From Zetaproteobacteria bacterium CG_4_9_14_3_um_filter_54_145 (GTDB lineage Bacteria; Pseudomonadota; Zetaproteobacteria; Mariprofundales; Mariprofundaceae): a DNA stretch of 32,570 bases. Position 1 is the first letter of the stretch; each line of letters opens with the position of its first letter. Position numbers and translations under genes: made by a program. Of this stretch, positions 7,138 to 15,617 are shown one piece after another. Location of the stretch: NCBI GenBank assembly GCA_002791575.1, contig PFXI01000082.1:1-32570 (forward strand). The letters run 5' to 3'. Below the pieces are notes generated by a model, which searched no databases, had not been told where the DNA came from, and was given only the letters and a program-made list of their open reading frames with translations.

Positions 7138-7824
7138 ATGCCTTTATCTGACGAGCAGGTGAGAGAAACAACCATTCCCGAGGGAAAAAACCAGCTGAAA
7201 ATAAGCGACGGCGGGGGCCTCTATCTGCTGATCAAACCATCCGGTCGCTACTGGAAACTGGCGTATCGATTTGATGGAAAACAGAAATCACTGGCGCTGG
7301 GTGTCTACCCGGCAGTCTCGCTGCATGATGCCAGGGATAAACGGGCGACCGCCAAAGCTATGCTGGCCGATCATGTCGATCCGGGTCAGGTCCGGCAACA
7401 GCAGAGACGCCGGCAAATGGGCGCCGCCGTTGCCAATGAACAAGAGCTTATCAATCAGGCACAGGAACAGACGACTACAGATATGATGCAAGCACCACCC
7501 CCTGATCATCAACAGCAGCCACATCCGCTCAGCAGGAGCGCGCAACTGCAACTTGAAGAGCGCCGCCTGCGTATCCTGCAGATCATCAGGGATGCAAACG
7601 GTTATATCGCCAATGAACTGAACGTGCAGCAACTGCTGGATGAGGTGGGGCACAGGATCTCATTTGATCGACTGCGCACCGATCTGGCATGGTTATATGA
7701 GCAGCATCTGGTCTATCTTCAGACAGATACGCTCTGGGTGATCCATCTGACCAGGCAAGGCCTGGAGCTGGTGGATGGCCGCATCTGGGTGCCCGGTATC
7801 AGGCGAGCCGAACCTGTACTCTAA
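7138..7824 (+). CDS. Chimeric DNA-binding protein: integrase arm-type (DUF4102) domain fused to a Mu-like phage winged-helix domain
   Basis: Residues about 12-92 match the arm-type DNA-binding domain of P4-like tyrosine integrases (LKISDGGGLYLLIKPSGRYW, then LALGVYPAVSLHDARDKRA). The core-binding and catalytic recombinase domains are absent. A Gln-rich linker (about 95-135) leads to residues 137-228, which resemble the small winged-helix protein of Mu-like phages (VpaChn25_0724 family): LEERRLRILQIIRDANGYIA, FDRLRTDLAWLYEQHLV, LTRQGLELVDGR and VPGIRR. ATG 7138 has GGAG ten bases upstream, and the frame is intact at 228 codons. No other phage gene is nearby, which suggests a domesticated DNA-binding protein. 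The role is unknown; a regulator is inference. Confidence 0.8.
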   Translation: MPLSDEQVRETTIPEGKNQLKISDGGGLYLLIKPSGRYWKLAYRFDGKQKSLALGVYPAVSLHDARDKRATAKAMLADHVDPGQVRQQQRRRQMGAAVANEQELINQAQEQTTTDMMQAPPPDHQQQPHPLSRSAQLQLEERRLRILQIIRDANGYIANELNVQQLLDEVGHRISFDRLRTDLAWLYEQHLVYLQTDTLWVIHLTRQGLELVDGRIWVPGIRRAEPVL

Positions 7825-7833
7825 CACCTCCGT

Positions 7834-7866
7834 GTTGGTCTTTATTTAAATGCAATAAGAACCAAC
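7834..7866. terminator. Bidirectional hairpin between convergent genes
   Basis: GTTGGT at 7834-7839 pairs with ACCAAC at 7861-7866, and the stem continues inward as TTTATT with AATAAG. This gives 13 positions with one mismatch around a 7-base loop. It sits between the stops of the chimeric regulator (plus) and the DUF5610 gene (minus), where a shared terminator is expected. Confidence 0.55.
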
Positions 7867-7882
7867 CTATGCTTTTCGCGCA

Positions 7883-8428
7883 CTAGGCCCGAGCAGGATC
7901 CCCGTTTTGCACACCGAGCAGCACGGCAAGTCTGGATAAGCCGTCCTGTACCAGAGTATGGGTGGTATCCACTGTCTCTTTTGTGTCGCCCTTAAGCGCC
8001 TGCATGCTCTCAAGGATATCCCGCGCCTGCACAAAGCCCTGCTCAACACCTGTTTTCACATTGCTGAATAGTTGCTCCCTGCTGCTCTGTTCTGCTTTGG
8101 GCAGATCAAGCTGTGATGATTCAGCCCTGCCGATAAGCTGGGTGGCAAAACTAAGGATGCTGTCTGCAACCCCTTGCGGGCTCATGTCCTGCCCGGATGC
8201 GGCCGCTCGCTGGATGGCCCCGTCACCGAGATAGGGTTTGAATACTTCGTTAATCTTGTCCATAGCCGATTTGAGTATCAACTCGCTCGGGTCCGTTGCC
8301 ATAGTACTGCGACTGGCGGCTGGCGGTACTGCCAGTGGTGCCGAGACACCGGCTCTATCCGCTGGCTCGGGTCTGGTTGAAAAGAGCATGGCATTCACCG
8401 TGTTTGATGCAGAAATTGGCAGTGTCAT
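7883..8428 (-). CDS. DUF5610 family protein
   Basis: The 181-residue protein resembles the DUF5610 family, found in gammaproteobacteria and relatives without an assigned function. The conserved part is about residues 50-175: INEVFKPYLGDGAI, SPQGVADSILSFATQLIG, NVKTGVEQGFVQARDILESM, and a C-terminal helix. The first 45 residues are low in hydrophobic residues and probably disordered. There is no signal peptide. The family assignment comes from recalled motif similarity. The gene stands alone between a convergent and a divergent neighbour. Confidence 0.7.
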   Translation of the reverse strand: MTLPISASNTVNAMLFSTRPEPADRAGVSAPLAVPPAASRSTMATDPSELILKSAMDKINEVFKPYLGDGAIQRAAASGQDMSPQGVADSILSFATQLIGRAESSQLDLPKAEQSSREQLFSNVKTGVEQGFVQARDILESMQALKGDTKETVDTTHTLVQDGLSRLAVLLGVQNGDPARA

Positions 8429-8543
8429 TCGACCTCCGGCAAGGCTGTAGTGTTGTGGCTCCCTGATCTGCAGCCTCTATCTCTATATCTATCGCGGAAA
8501 CCGGCGGGGAGTGAAGTAATCTGATATTGAGTGGTATGCCGCA

Positions 8544-10583
8544 ATGGGTCACTATAGGCCGATGTATCAGACGATGGCATTACCGTTATCGGCGGTGAAG
8601 GGTGTGGGGCCGGCGCTGGCAAAGCGGCTGCAGCGGCGGGATATACGTACACTCGGTGATCTGCTGCTGCATTTGCCCAAAGCCTATATCGACGACCGGC
8701 AGCTTACCCCCATCCGCCTGCTGAGCGACGGCGAGCCTGCTCGCATTCAGGGGCGCATCCTGCACAAGGAAGCACGCGGTTACGGTAAAAAGAGGCAGGT
8801 GATCATTCATCTGGCCGATGATACAGACAGGATTCGGCTCAACTTCTTTCATTCCGGTTATATGATGAGCGATGCACGCCTGACAGAAGGGCGGGAAATT
8901 GCCGTGCGCGGCATAGCCGAGTGCTGGCAGGGCCATTGGCAGATGACGCATCCGGAGTGGTGCGTGGCCGAGGCATTTCAGCCGGGCTATCAGCCTGTTT
9001 ATGCGGCCATGGCAGGGCTTAGCGGCAAGCGCATGGCCACACTCATCCAGCAGGCGTTAACACTGCTGCCCGTGCCTGCTGCAAGCCCGCTGGATGAGGT
9101 GCTGGCCCGCCAGAGCCGTTTCTGCTCCCTGCGGCAGGCGCTCAAGCAGCTGCATGCACCGGCTAATCCGGATCAGGCCACCCTGCAGCAGGCTGCCGCG
9201 CGTTTGAAAAGTGAAGAAATTATCGTCTACCTGCATCTGATGCGGGAGAAAAAACGGCAGGCAGATTGCCCCGCCATAGCGATGCAGGCGGAGAGAGAGA
9301 GCAGCCTGCTGCATCAGAGTCTCCCCTTTGCACTGACAGATGCCCAGGCCGGTGCCTGGTCCGATATCAGCGGGGACCTCTGCTCCGGCAAACGCATGCA
9401 CCGTCTGTTGCAGGGTGATGTCGGCGCCGGCAAAACCTGGGTTGCGGCACTCGCCATGGCCAAGGCTGCCGGTTGCGGGCATCAGGCGGCCCTGCTTGCC
9501 CCGACCGAGGTACTGGCCGAGCAACATGCCGAAACTCTGCAGGCGCTGCTGGCGCCGCTGGGACTCAACATCAAACTGCTCACCGGCAGTACCCGCGCAA
9601 AAGCGCGACGTGAGCTGCTGGCTGAATTACAGAGCGGTGAGCTGAAACTGATTGTCGGTACGCATGCGTTGTTGAGCGATGATGTGGTATTCAATCATCT
9701 GGCACTGGCACTGGTGGATGAGCAGCACCGCTTTGGTGTGCGCCAGCGCTGGGCACTGGCTGACAAGCAGCGTGCTGGTCAACAGGCCGTACATCTGCTG
9801 GGTATGACCGCAACACCGATTCCGCGTTCGCTGGCTCTGGCACTCTATGGTGATATGGATCTTTCCATCATGCGCGGCATGCCGCCGGGCCGCAAACCGG
9901 TGGAGACGCGTGTTATTGCAGCGGACAAGATGAAGCCGCTGGCAGCAGGTATGCAGCGCATACTGGACGACGATGGCCTGATCTACTGGATTGTGCCGCG
10001 TATTGATGAGGATGAGGAAGAGAGCATTTCGGTGGATCAACGGGTTGATCTGCTCAGGAGCTATTTTCCCGAGGCGCATGTGCTCGGCCTGCACGGGCGC
10101 ATGAAATCGGCAGAAAAAAAAGCGACTCTCGACAGATTCAGTACCGGCCAGTGCAGGATTCTTGTCTCAACGACGGTGATTGAGGTGGGGGTGAATGTAC
10201 CTGCCGCTCGCCTGATGATCATTGAGGCGGCCGAATCCTATGGTCTGGCCCAGCTGCATCAGTTGCGCGGGCGGGTAGGGCGCTCATGCGAGCAGAGTTA
10301 CTGCATGCTGATTGCCGGTGAACAGGCAAGCCCGGCATCGATGACGCGGCTGCAGCAGATGGTCAATACACACGATGGCCTGGAGCTGGCGGAAGCCGAT
10401 CTGGCCCTGCGCGGCAGCGGTGATGCTGTCGGTACGCGCCAACACGGTGAAGCCGGTTTCCGGCTGTTGAACATGGCTGAAGATGCGCTGCTGATCCGGC
10501 AGTGGCATGAGCATCTGCCGGATTTTGAGCCGAGTGATGCGATGCTGCAGTTCTGGCGCCCGTACGCCGAATCCACCGACTAA
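8544..10583 (+). CDS. recG: ATP-dependent DNA helicase RecG
   Basis: RecG remodels stalled replication forks and Holliday junctions. The 679-residue length is normal. The N-terminal wedge/OB region contains GVGPALAKRL and LLLHLPKAYIDDR. The helicase core carries Walker A GDVGAGKT (about residue 290), DEQHRFG as motif II, GMTATPIPRSLALALYGDMD as motif III, and the C-terminal VGVNVPAARLMII and HQLRGRVGR motifs. In-frame ATGs at 8544, 8562 and 8574 are all possible, and none has a strong ribosome binding site. The first is given, although the conserved part begins just after the third. It is convergent with the diguanylate cyclase gene. Confidence 0.95.
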   Translation: MGHYRPMYQTMALPLSAVKGVGPALAKRLQRRDIRTLGDLLLHLPKAYIDDRQLTPIRLLSDGEPARIQGRILHKEARGYGKKRQVIIHLADDTDRIRLNFFHSGYMMSDARLTEGREIAVRGIAECWQGHWQMTHPEWCVAEAFQPGYQPVYAAMAGLSGKRMATLIQQALTLLPVPAASPLDEVLARQSRFCSLRQALKQLHAPANPDQATLQQAAARLKSEEIIVYLHLMREKKRQADCPAIAMQAERESSLLHQSLPFALTDAQAGAWSDISGDLCSGKRMHRLLQGDVGAGKTWVAALAMAKAAGCGHQAALLAPTEVLAEQHAETLQALLAPLGLNIKLLTGSTRAKARRELLAELQSGELKLIVGTHALLSDDVVFNHLALALVDEQHRFGVRQRWALADKQRAGQQAVHLLGMTATPIPRSLALALYGDMDLSIMRGMPPGRKPVETRVIAADKMKPLAAGMQRILDDDGLIYWIVPRIDEDEEESISVDQRVDLLRSYFPEAHVLGLHGRMKSAEKKATLDRFSTGQCRILVSTTVIEVGVNVPAARLMIIEAAESYGLAQLHQLRGRVGRSCEQSYCMLIAGEQASPASMTRLQQMVNTHDGLELAEADLALRGSGDAVGTRQHGEAGFRLLNMAEDALLIRQWHEHLPDFEPSDAMLQFWRPYAESTD

Positions 10584-10611
10584 CGCGGCCATAAGACGCC
10601 GCTATGTTTTT

Positions 10612-11961
10612 CTACCCCTGCCGGCTTTGCTCCACCCGGTTGCGACCACTGCTTTTGGCCAGATAGAGCGCAGTATCAACACGCTTGATCAGCTCATCCA
10701 TAGACTCCTCCGGCATGTATTCGCCAACGCCTGCGCTGATCGTGCAGGCAATACCCTGAAAGCCGTCGAGCTCGATGCCGGCTCTGATGCGCTCAGCCAG
10801 AATGCGAGCGCCCTCCAGATCGGTGACCGGCAGCATAATGGTGAACTCCTCACCGCCCCAGCGACAGAACACATCCGTCTCCCTGAGCAGGCTGCTTACA
10901 TATTGTACCAGCGCAATCAGGACCTGATCGCCAATCAGGTGGCCATGTTGGTCATTGATATGTTTGAAGTGGTCAATATCGATGATGATCAGTGCAAATG
11001 AGGGGGTGTGATAGCGCTTGATGCGACCGATTTCCGCTTCCATGGCATAATTGAAACGGCGCCGGTTACCGATGCCGGTTAATGGATCATTGAGCGCATC
11101 ATTTTCAAATCGCTTGGCCTTGGTCTCGAACATGCTCGCCATATCGGAGAGGGCACTGGTATGGGTCTGCACCAGCTGCGTCCAGTGATTGAAGGCAAAA
11201 CCGGCCAGATCACTCTGGCTGAGTACACCCAGTAGTTCCTCATCATCATCGACGACGATGGCCCGTTTGAATCGGGTCTCCTGCAGATAGTCCAGTACCT
11301 GACTGATGGTTCTCTCATGACTGACCGTATCCACCGGTGTACTCATGTAGCGGCTGACAGGCTCATTGATATCGAGATGGTTCTGAATAATGCCAATCAC
11401 ATCCTTGGCCGTGATAACACCAACCGGCTTGTCATGCTCGATAACAATCACGGCATGTTCAGCATTGCTCAGGTGATGCAGGATCTCTCTGGTCGGCGTA
11501 TCTGCCGTAGCCTGCAGGTGATGCCTAGGTTGCAGCACTTCACCGACGGTCTTCTTTTTGATAAAAATGCTCGGATCCAGCGCCGAGATCACATCAGAGT
11601 ATGAGATGATGCCTATCAGATCCTGCTGGTTATTGGTGACGCCGAGATAACGGTTTTTATCATTATCGAGCATGGGAAATATGTTCATGATATTCTCGTC
11701 TTCATGAACCATGACCAGTATATGGGCCGGCAACTGATCCAGCGTAATAGAGAGGTCACTCGATTGGCGGGTATAATCCAGCAGATCGGCAACGGTAAGT
11801 ATCCGGTGCACCTGATCGACGGTAAAGATCACATCCCTGACCTCGTTACGCAGCATCAGCCGGGTTGCTTCTTTCAGGCTGGTTTTGGCACTGGTGGTAT
11901 ATACCCCCAGGTGAGCGATCTGGCCGACTTTCGGGAATAGTGCCTTGTCTGCTTCTGTCAT
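10612..11961 (-). CDS. Diguanylate cyclase with four CBS domains and a C-terminal GGDEF domain
   Basis: The 449-residue protein has two tandem CBS pairs (about 10-65, 70-130, 137-195 and 201-256), which usually bind adenine nucleotides. After a short helix comes a GGDEF domain from about 285: NDPLTGIGNRRRF, LIIIDIDHFKHIND, and the active-site variant GGEEF at 369-373. An inhibitory RxxD site (Arg360-Asp363) lies exactly five residues before it. It should therefore make cyclic di-GMP from GTP, with product inhibition and perhaps adenylate control. No EAL domain and no membrane helix is present. The ATG at 11961 is chosen because AGGAG lies just upstream; the frame is open to 12006. Confidence 0.9.
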   Translation of the reverse strand: MTEADKALFPKVGQIAHLGVYTTSAKTSLKEATRLMLRNEVRDVIFTVDQVHRILTVADLLDYTRQSSDLSITLDQLPAHILVMVHEDENIMNIFPMLDNDKNRYLGVTNNQQDLIGIISYSDVISALDPSIFIKKKTVGEVLQPRHHLQATADTPTREILHHLSNAEHAVIVIEHDKPVGVITAKDVIGIIQNHLDINEPVSRYMSTPVDTVSHERTISQVLDYLQETRFKRAIVVDDDEELLGVLSQSDLAGFAFNHWTQLVQTHTSALSDMASMFETKAKRFENDALNDPLTGIGNRRRFNYAMEAEIGRIKRYHTPSFALIIIDIDHFKHINDQHGHLIGDQVLIALVQYVSSLLRETDVFCRWGGEEFTIMLPVTDLEGARILAERIRAGIELDGFQGIACTISAGVGEYMPEESMDELIKRVDTALYLAKSSGRNRVEQSRQG

Positions 11962-12120
11962 ATCAGCTCCTGCCAGTTTCAATGCTCTCCAGCATGAACA
12001 TAGCAATAATATCCATCTTTACGCCAAGGTCGATCATTTTGTCCGCAAAAAAGATATTCGTAATGAATTCGAAGTTGATTCGACTATAGTCCGGAACAGC
12101 CATGAACAGGGGATTTTTGC

Positions 12121-13086
12121 ATGCATGCAACATTACCATTATTGAAAAACAGTGATTTTCCGGCCATCAATCGCGGGCGACTGGAGACACTGCAGGTGAA
12201 TCTCGGCTATCTCTGCAATCAGAGTTGCCTGCATTGCCATGTGAGTGCCGGGCCTCGCCGCAAGGAGATCATGAGCCGCGAAACAGTGGAACAGGTGATT
12301 GCATTTCTTGCCGCCCGCAAGATCACCACGCTGGATCTGACCGGTGGCGCCCCTGAGATGAGTCCTCACTTCCGCTATCTGGTAGCAGAGGCCAGGGCAC
12401 TTGGCGTGCGGGTGATTAATCGCTGTAACCTGACCATTCTGGAAGAGCCGGGCTATGAAAAAATGGCTGCATTTCTGGCTCAACACAGCGTGGAGGTTGT
12501 CGCCTCATTGCCCTGCTATCTGAGCGATAATGTCGATGCCCAGCGTGGTAAGGGGGTTTTTCAGATCAGCATCCGGGCACTCAGACGATTGAATGCGCTC
12601 GGTTATGGCGTCGGTGGATCAGGGCTTACTTTAACACTGGTCTACAACCCGCAGGGGGCCAGCCTGCCGCCTGCGCAGGCAGAGCTGGAAGCGGCATATA
12701 AACGGGAACTGCATCTGCGCTATGGCATCGTTTTCAATCAGCTGTTTACCATTACCAATATGCCTATCCAGCGGTTTGGCAGCACACTAATTTCTCGTGG
12801 AGAATTCGCCAGTTATATGCAGCTGCTTAAAGATGCTTATAGCGAGGAGAATCTGGACGGCGTGATGTGCCGCAGCCTGATCAGTATCGACTGGCAGGGA
12901 TTTATTTTTGATTGTGATTTTAACCAGATGCTGGGTCTGCCGATGGCTGCTGCTGGCGGCGAAAAAATGCACCTCTCCGAGCTGCTGCACACGGATATCG
13001 AGGGGCGACCGATCATTGTCATGGAGCACTGCTACGGCTGTACGGCAGGACAAGGCTCCAGTTGCGGCGGGGCGCTCGAAAGTTAA
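12121..13086 (+). CDS. arsS: Arsenosugar biosynthesis radical SAM protein ArsS
   Basis: ArsS is a radical SAM enzyme that joins a deoxyadenosyl group to dimethylarsenic to start arsenosugar synthesis. The 321-residue protein has the cluster motif CNQSCLHCH, followed by DLTGGAPEMSP and later VINRCNLTILEEPGY. The C-terminal region is Cys-rich (CYGCTAGQGSSCGG), as in this family. AGGGGA eight bases upstream of the ATG supports the start. It lies 52 bases upstream of arsM on the same strand, the usual pairing, so the two likely form an operon. It is divergent from the diguanylate cyclase gene. Confidence 0.9.
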   Translation: MHATLPLLKNSDFPAINRGRLETLQVNLGYLCNQSCLHCHVSAGPRRKEIMSRETVEQVIAFLAARKITTLDLTGGAPEMSPHFRYLVAEARALGVRVINRCNLTILEEPGYEKMAAFLAQHSVEVVASLPCYLSDNVDAQRGKGVFQISIRALRRLNALGYGVGGSGLTLTLVYNPQGASLPPAQAELEAAYKRELHLRYGIVFNQLFTITNMPIQRFGSTLISRGEFASYMQLLKDAYSEENLDGVMCRSLISIDWQGFIFDCDFNQMLGLPMAAAGGEKMHLSELLHTDIEGRPIIVMEHCYGCTAGQGSSCGGALES

Positions 13087-13138
13087 TATGATCAACGCTG
13101 CTGCACTGAAATAAAACTACACATAACAAGGAATAATT

Positions 13139-13954
13139 ATGACTGTTGAAGCCGATAAAATACGCCAGCACGTACGAAAATCTTATGCGGATGTGGCCGA
13201 AGCCAGTAATGATGGCGGTTGTTGTGGTGTGGAGTCCAGCTGTTGCGGGGTATCCGATGATACGGCCATCAACACACTGATATCCACCCGTCTGGGTTAC
13301 TCCGCGGATGATCTCGCCAAAGTACCTGCGGGCGCCGATATGGGACTCGGTTGTGGCAATCCGCGTGCAATTGCCAGCTTGACGGCCGGTGAGGTGGTGA
13401 TCGATCTGGGCAGCGGCGGCGGCTTCGATGCATTTCTGGCTGCAGGTGAAGTAGGGGAGAGCGGTCACGTCATCGGCATCGATATGACCCCTGCCATGCT
13501 CTCCAAGGCGCGTGCCAATGCTGAGAAAGGGCGCTTTACCAATGTCGAATTCCGCCTTGGCGAGATAGAGCATCTGCCTGTGGCCGATAACACGGCCGAT
13601 ATCATTATCTCCAACTGCGTGATCAATCTCTCACCGCATAAGGAGCTGGTATTTCAGGATGCTTTCCGGGTCCTGAAAGCGGGCGGCCGACTGGCTATCT
13701 CCGATGTTGTCGCCACAGCCATCATGCCGGATGAGATGAAGCATGACCCGGTGCTGCATGCCGGCTGTATGGCCGGTGCCTCGTTGATTGAGGAGCTGGA
13801 GACAATGATGCGTCAGGCCGGTTTCGAACAAATCCGCATTGTGCCGAAGGATGAGTCACGCGAATTTATTCGTGACTGGGCTCCCGGCCGTGGTGTTGAG
13901 GCCTATGTTGTGTCGGCTTATATCGAAGCGGTAAAACCGGGCTGTTGCTGCTGA
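13139..13954 (+). CDS. arsM: Arsenite S-adenosylmethionine methyltransferase ArsM
   Basis: ArsM transfers methyl groups from S-adenosylmethionine to As(III), giving methylated and partly volatile arsenicals. The 271-residue protein has SAM motif VIDLGSGGGFDAFLA (about 87-101) and arsenic-binding cysteines in GLGCGNP (Cys72), ISNCVINL and HAGCMAGA. Extra cysteine pairs lie near the N-terminus (Cys28-29, Cys35-36), and the protein ends in CCC. AAGGA six bases before the ATG is a good ribosome binding site. With arsS upstream it forms a two-gene methylation and arsenosugar pathway. No ArsR-type regulator is adjacent. Confidence 0.95.
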   Translation: MTVEADKIRQHVRKSYADVAEASNDGGCCGVESSCCGVSDDTAINTLISTRLGYSADDLAKVPAGADMGLGCGNPRAIASLTAGEVVIDLGSGGGFDAFLAAGEVGESGHVIGIDMTPAMLSKARANAEKGRFTNVEFRLGEIEHLPVADNTADIIISNCVINLSPHKELVFQDAFRVLKAGGRLAISDVVATAIMPDEMKHDPVLHAGCMAGASLIEELETMMRQAGFEQIRIVPKDESREFIRDWAPGRGVEAYVVSAYIEAVKPGCCC

Positions 13955-13960
13955 CAGCAA
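13945..13960. terminator. Short hairpin between convergent arsM and the PilZ-like gene
   Basis: TTGCTG (13945-13950) pairs with CAGCAA (13955-13960) around CTGA. It overlaps the arsM stop and has no T-tract, so a terminator role is only suggested by the convergent arrangement. Confidence 0.25.
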
Positions 13961-13976
13961 GAGGTAACGACTGATC

Positions 13977-15617
13977 TCAGGATGTGCTGTTGTTGGTCGT
14001 GTTGGCCAGCACGATGTGGCAGCAGGTGTAGTTCAGCGCAGCCTGCTCAACATCGCTGACCTTGAACGGAGCCTGCCTGCCAGCCTGCGACAGCATGAAG
14101 GTCATCTCCCTGTAGATGCCGGTTTCCGGTAAAATCATGCTGCGCTTGCCCAGATATCGGCGAAGCAACACTGGCCATGTCCGCCGTGCCTCTGCGTCCT
14201 GACCGCCGCCTAACATCACGGCCTGAGCCAGCAGGTAGCCATCCTCAATAAAGGTGATCCCCAGTTGTTGTTCACCGGGCTTTACTGCCTTGATCCAGCG
14301 CACAATGCCTAGCCGTTTCAGCTCGGGAATCTGTTGCGGATTCTCTCTGCAAAATGGCAGGTCGGGCGGTACTTCAGGCAACAACCAGTGCAGTCCGACC
14401 AGCGCCCCGACAATCTGGGGTACGCTGCCTGAATCAACGCGCTCCAGGCAGACGCCGTCGGCATGCAGATTGGCTATACGCCATGTGTTGTTGGTTCTAT
14501 TTTGCTGAGTTGGTTCTTTTTTACCGTAACCATCATCGCCGGCAAAGGCCTGCTGCAGGGCTTTGGTCGCATGCAGTTGCAAGACAATGCGGGCATCAAT
14601 GCGGCTGCCTCGCTCATCCTGTCGCGGCTCTTCGTTCAGGGCATTGAGAATGGCGGTGCAGCCAAGCATGGTATTCTCCAGCTCGTGTTCGGTATGCAGC
14701 ACCTGCTTCTGCATGTCCGGCTGATGCAGAATAGAGCCTGCATGGTGCACAGCCATTTCCACGCGCTCGGTGAACGCGGCAAGAGGAATGACAAAGGCAT
14801 CAAAAGCCAGCGCTTCCGTGAGCTGCAAAGAGACCGATGCAGGATTGTTCGGACGATTCAGATTGGTCAGCAGCAGGGGGGCTGTGCATGTCGCGGCAGG
14901 TGATACGCCCTGTCGCAGAAACTGCGGCTGCAGTACGCCGACATGGAATTGCAGCTCCAGCCAGATCCGCTGTTGCATGGCCGGAGGATGGGCGAAAAAA
15001 TCCATTTTGCGCAGCAGTTCATGATTACAGATGGCCTTGAACAGTCGCGTTGTTGCCTCTTTGGGCAGATCCGTACATGCGGCTGCCACATCCAGTCCCA
15101 GCCTGGCCAGATCGAAAAACTGGCGGGTGGCGAGTACGGTTTGTGCACGGTATTGCTCCAGCGACAGACGCAGCAATTTGACGGAGAGCTCAATGGCATT
15201 GGCAACCATATCAATCAGTACGGGATAATAGTCCGGCTCGCTGCGTGCTTTTTCCTGCACCAGTATCACGCCGATCTTGTGGGCATTGAGCACCGCGGCG
15301 GTCATCTCGCCATCAAACAGGTTCAACTCCTGCTCAAAGCGGCTCAATACCTTAAGTCGGAACTTCAGCGGAATATGCGGATTGGCATTCAGCCGACCCA
15401 GATAGCTTTTCATGCTTTTGCGCAGTTGTTTGGCATCCAGCTCGCTGCTGCTCAGGGCCAGTTGCGACAAGCGACTTTCTATATCGGTAAATGGCAGGAT
15501 CAGTGCATCGGTCAGCAGTTCCGCCCGGCCCAGTTCCGGCCGCTGGGTATGCAGACGCAGATCTGACTGCAGCTCCAGCGGAGTGGACGATGTCACTGAA
15601 GGATCGTACTCAGTCAC
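13977..15617 (-). CDS. Hypothetical protein with possible C-terminal PilZ-like domain
   Basis: I do not recognise the full 546-residue protein. Residues 1-230 are mostly helical, with Leu-rich segments such as AIELSVKLLRLSLEQYR. The C-terminal third has a stretch resembling PilZ beta-barrels (WRIANLHADGVCLE, then RLGIVRWIKAVKPGEQQLGI), suggesting a cyclic di-GMP-related fold; the canonical RxxxR and D/NxSxxG motifs are not clear. No signal peptide or membrane helix is evident. The GTG start at 15617 overlaps the stop of the upstream nitronate monooxygenase-like gene by eight bases, so the two are translationally coupled. Confidence 0.55.
   Translation of the reverse strand: MTEYDPSVTSSTPLELQSDLRLHTQRPELGRAELLTDALILPFTDIESRLSQLALSSSELDAKQLRKSMKSYLGRLNANPHIPLKFRLKVLSRFEQELNLFDGEMTAAVLNAHKIGVILVQEKARSEPDYYPVLIDMVANAIELSVKLLRLSLEQYRAQTVLATRQFFDLARLGLDVAAACTDLPKEATTRLFKAICNHELLRKMDFFAHPPAMQQRIWLELQFHVGVLQPQFLRQGVSPAATCTAPLLLTNLNRPNNPASVSLQLTEALAFDAFVIPLAAFTERVEMAVHHAGSILHQPDMQKQVLHTEHELENTMLGCTAILNALNEEPRQDERGSRIDARIVLQLHATKALQQAFAGDDGYGKKEPTQQNRTNNTWRIANLHADGVCLERVDSGSVPQIVGALVGLHWLLPEVPPDLPFCRENPQQIPELKRLGIVRWIKAVKPGEQQLGITFIEDGYLLAQAVMLGGGQDAEARRTWPVLLRRYLGKRSMILPETGIYREMTFMLSQAGRQAPFKVSDVEQAALNYTCCHIVLANTTNNSTS

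Noticed and set aside
6897-7139. Minus-strand frame with a hydrophobic N-terminus (about 80 codons)
   Set aside because: Its ATG overlaps the well-supported start of the gene at 7138 and its ribosome binding site is weak. The rest of the peptide is not protein-like.
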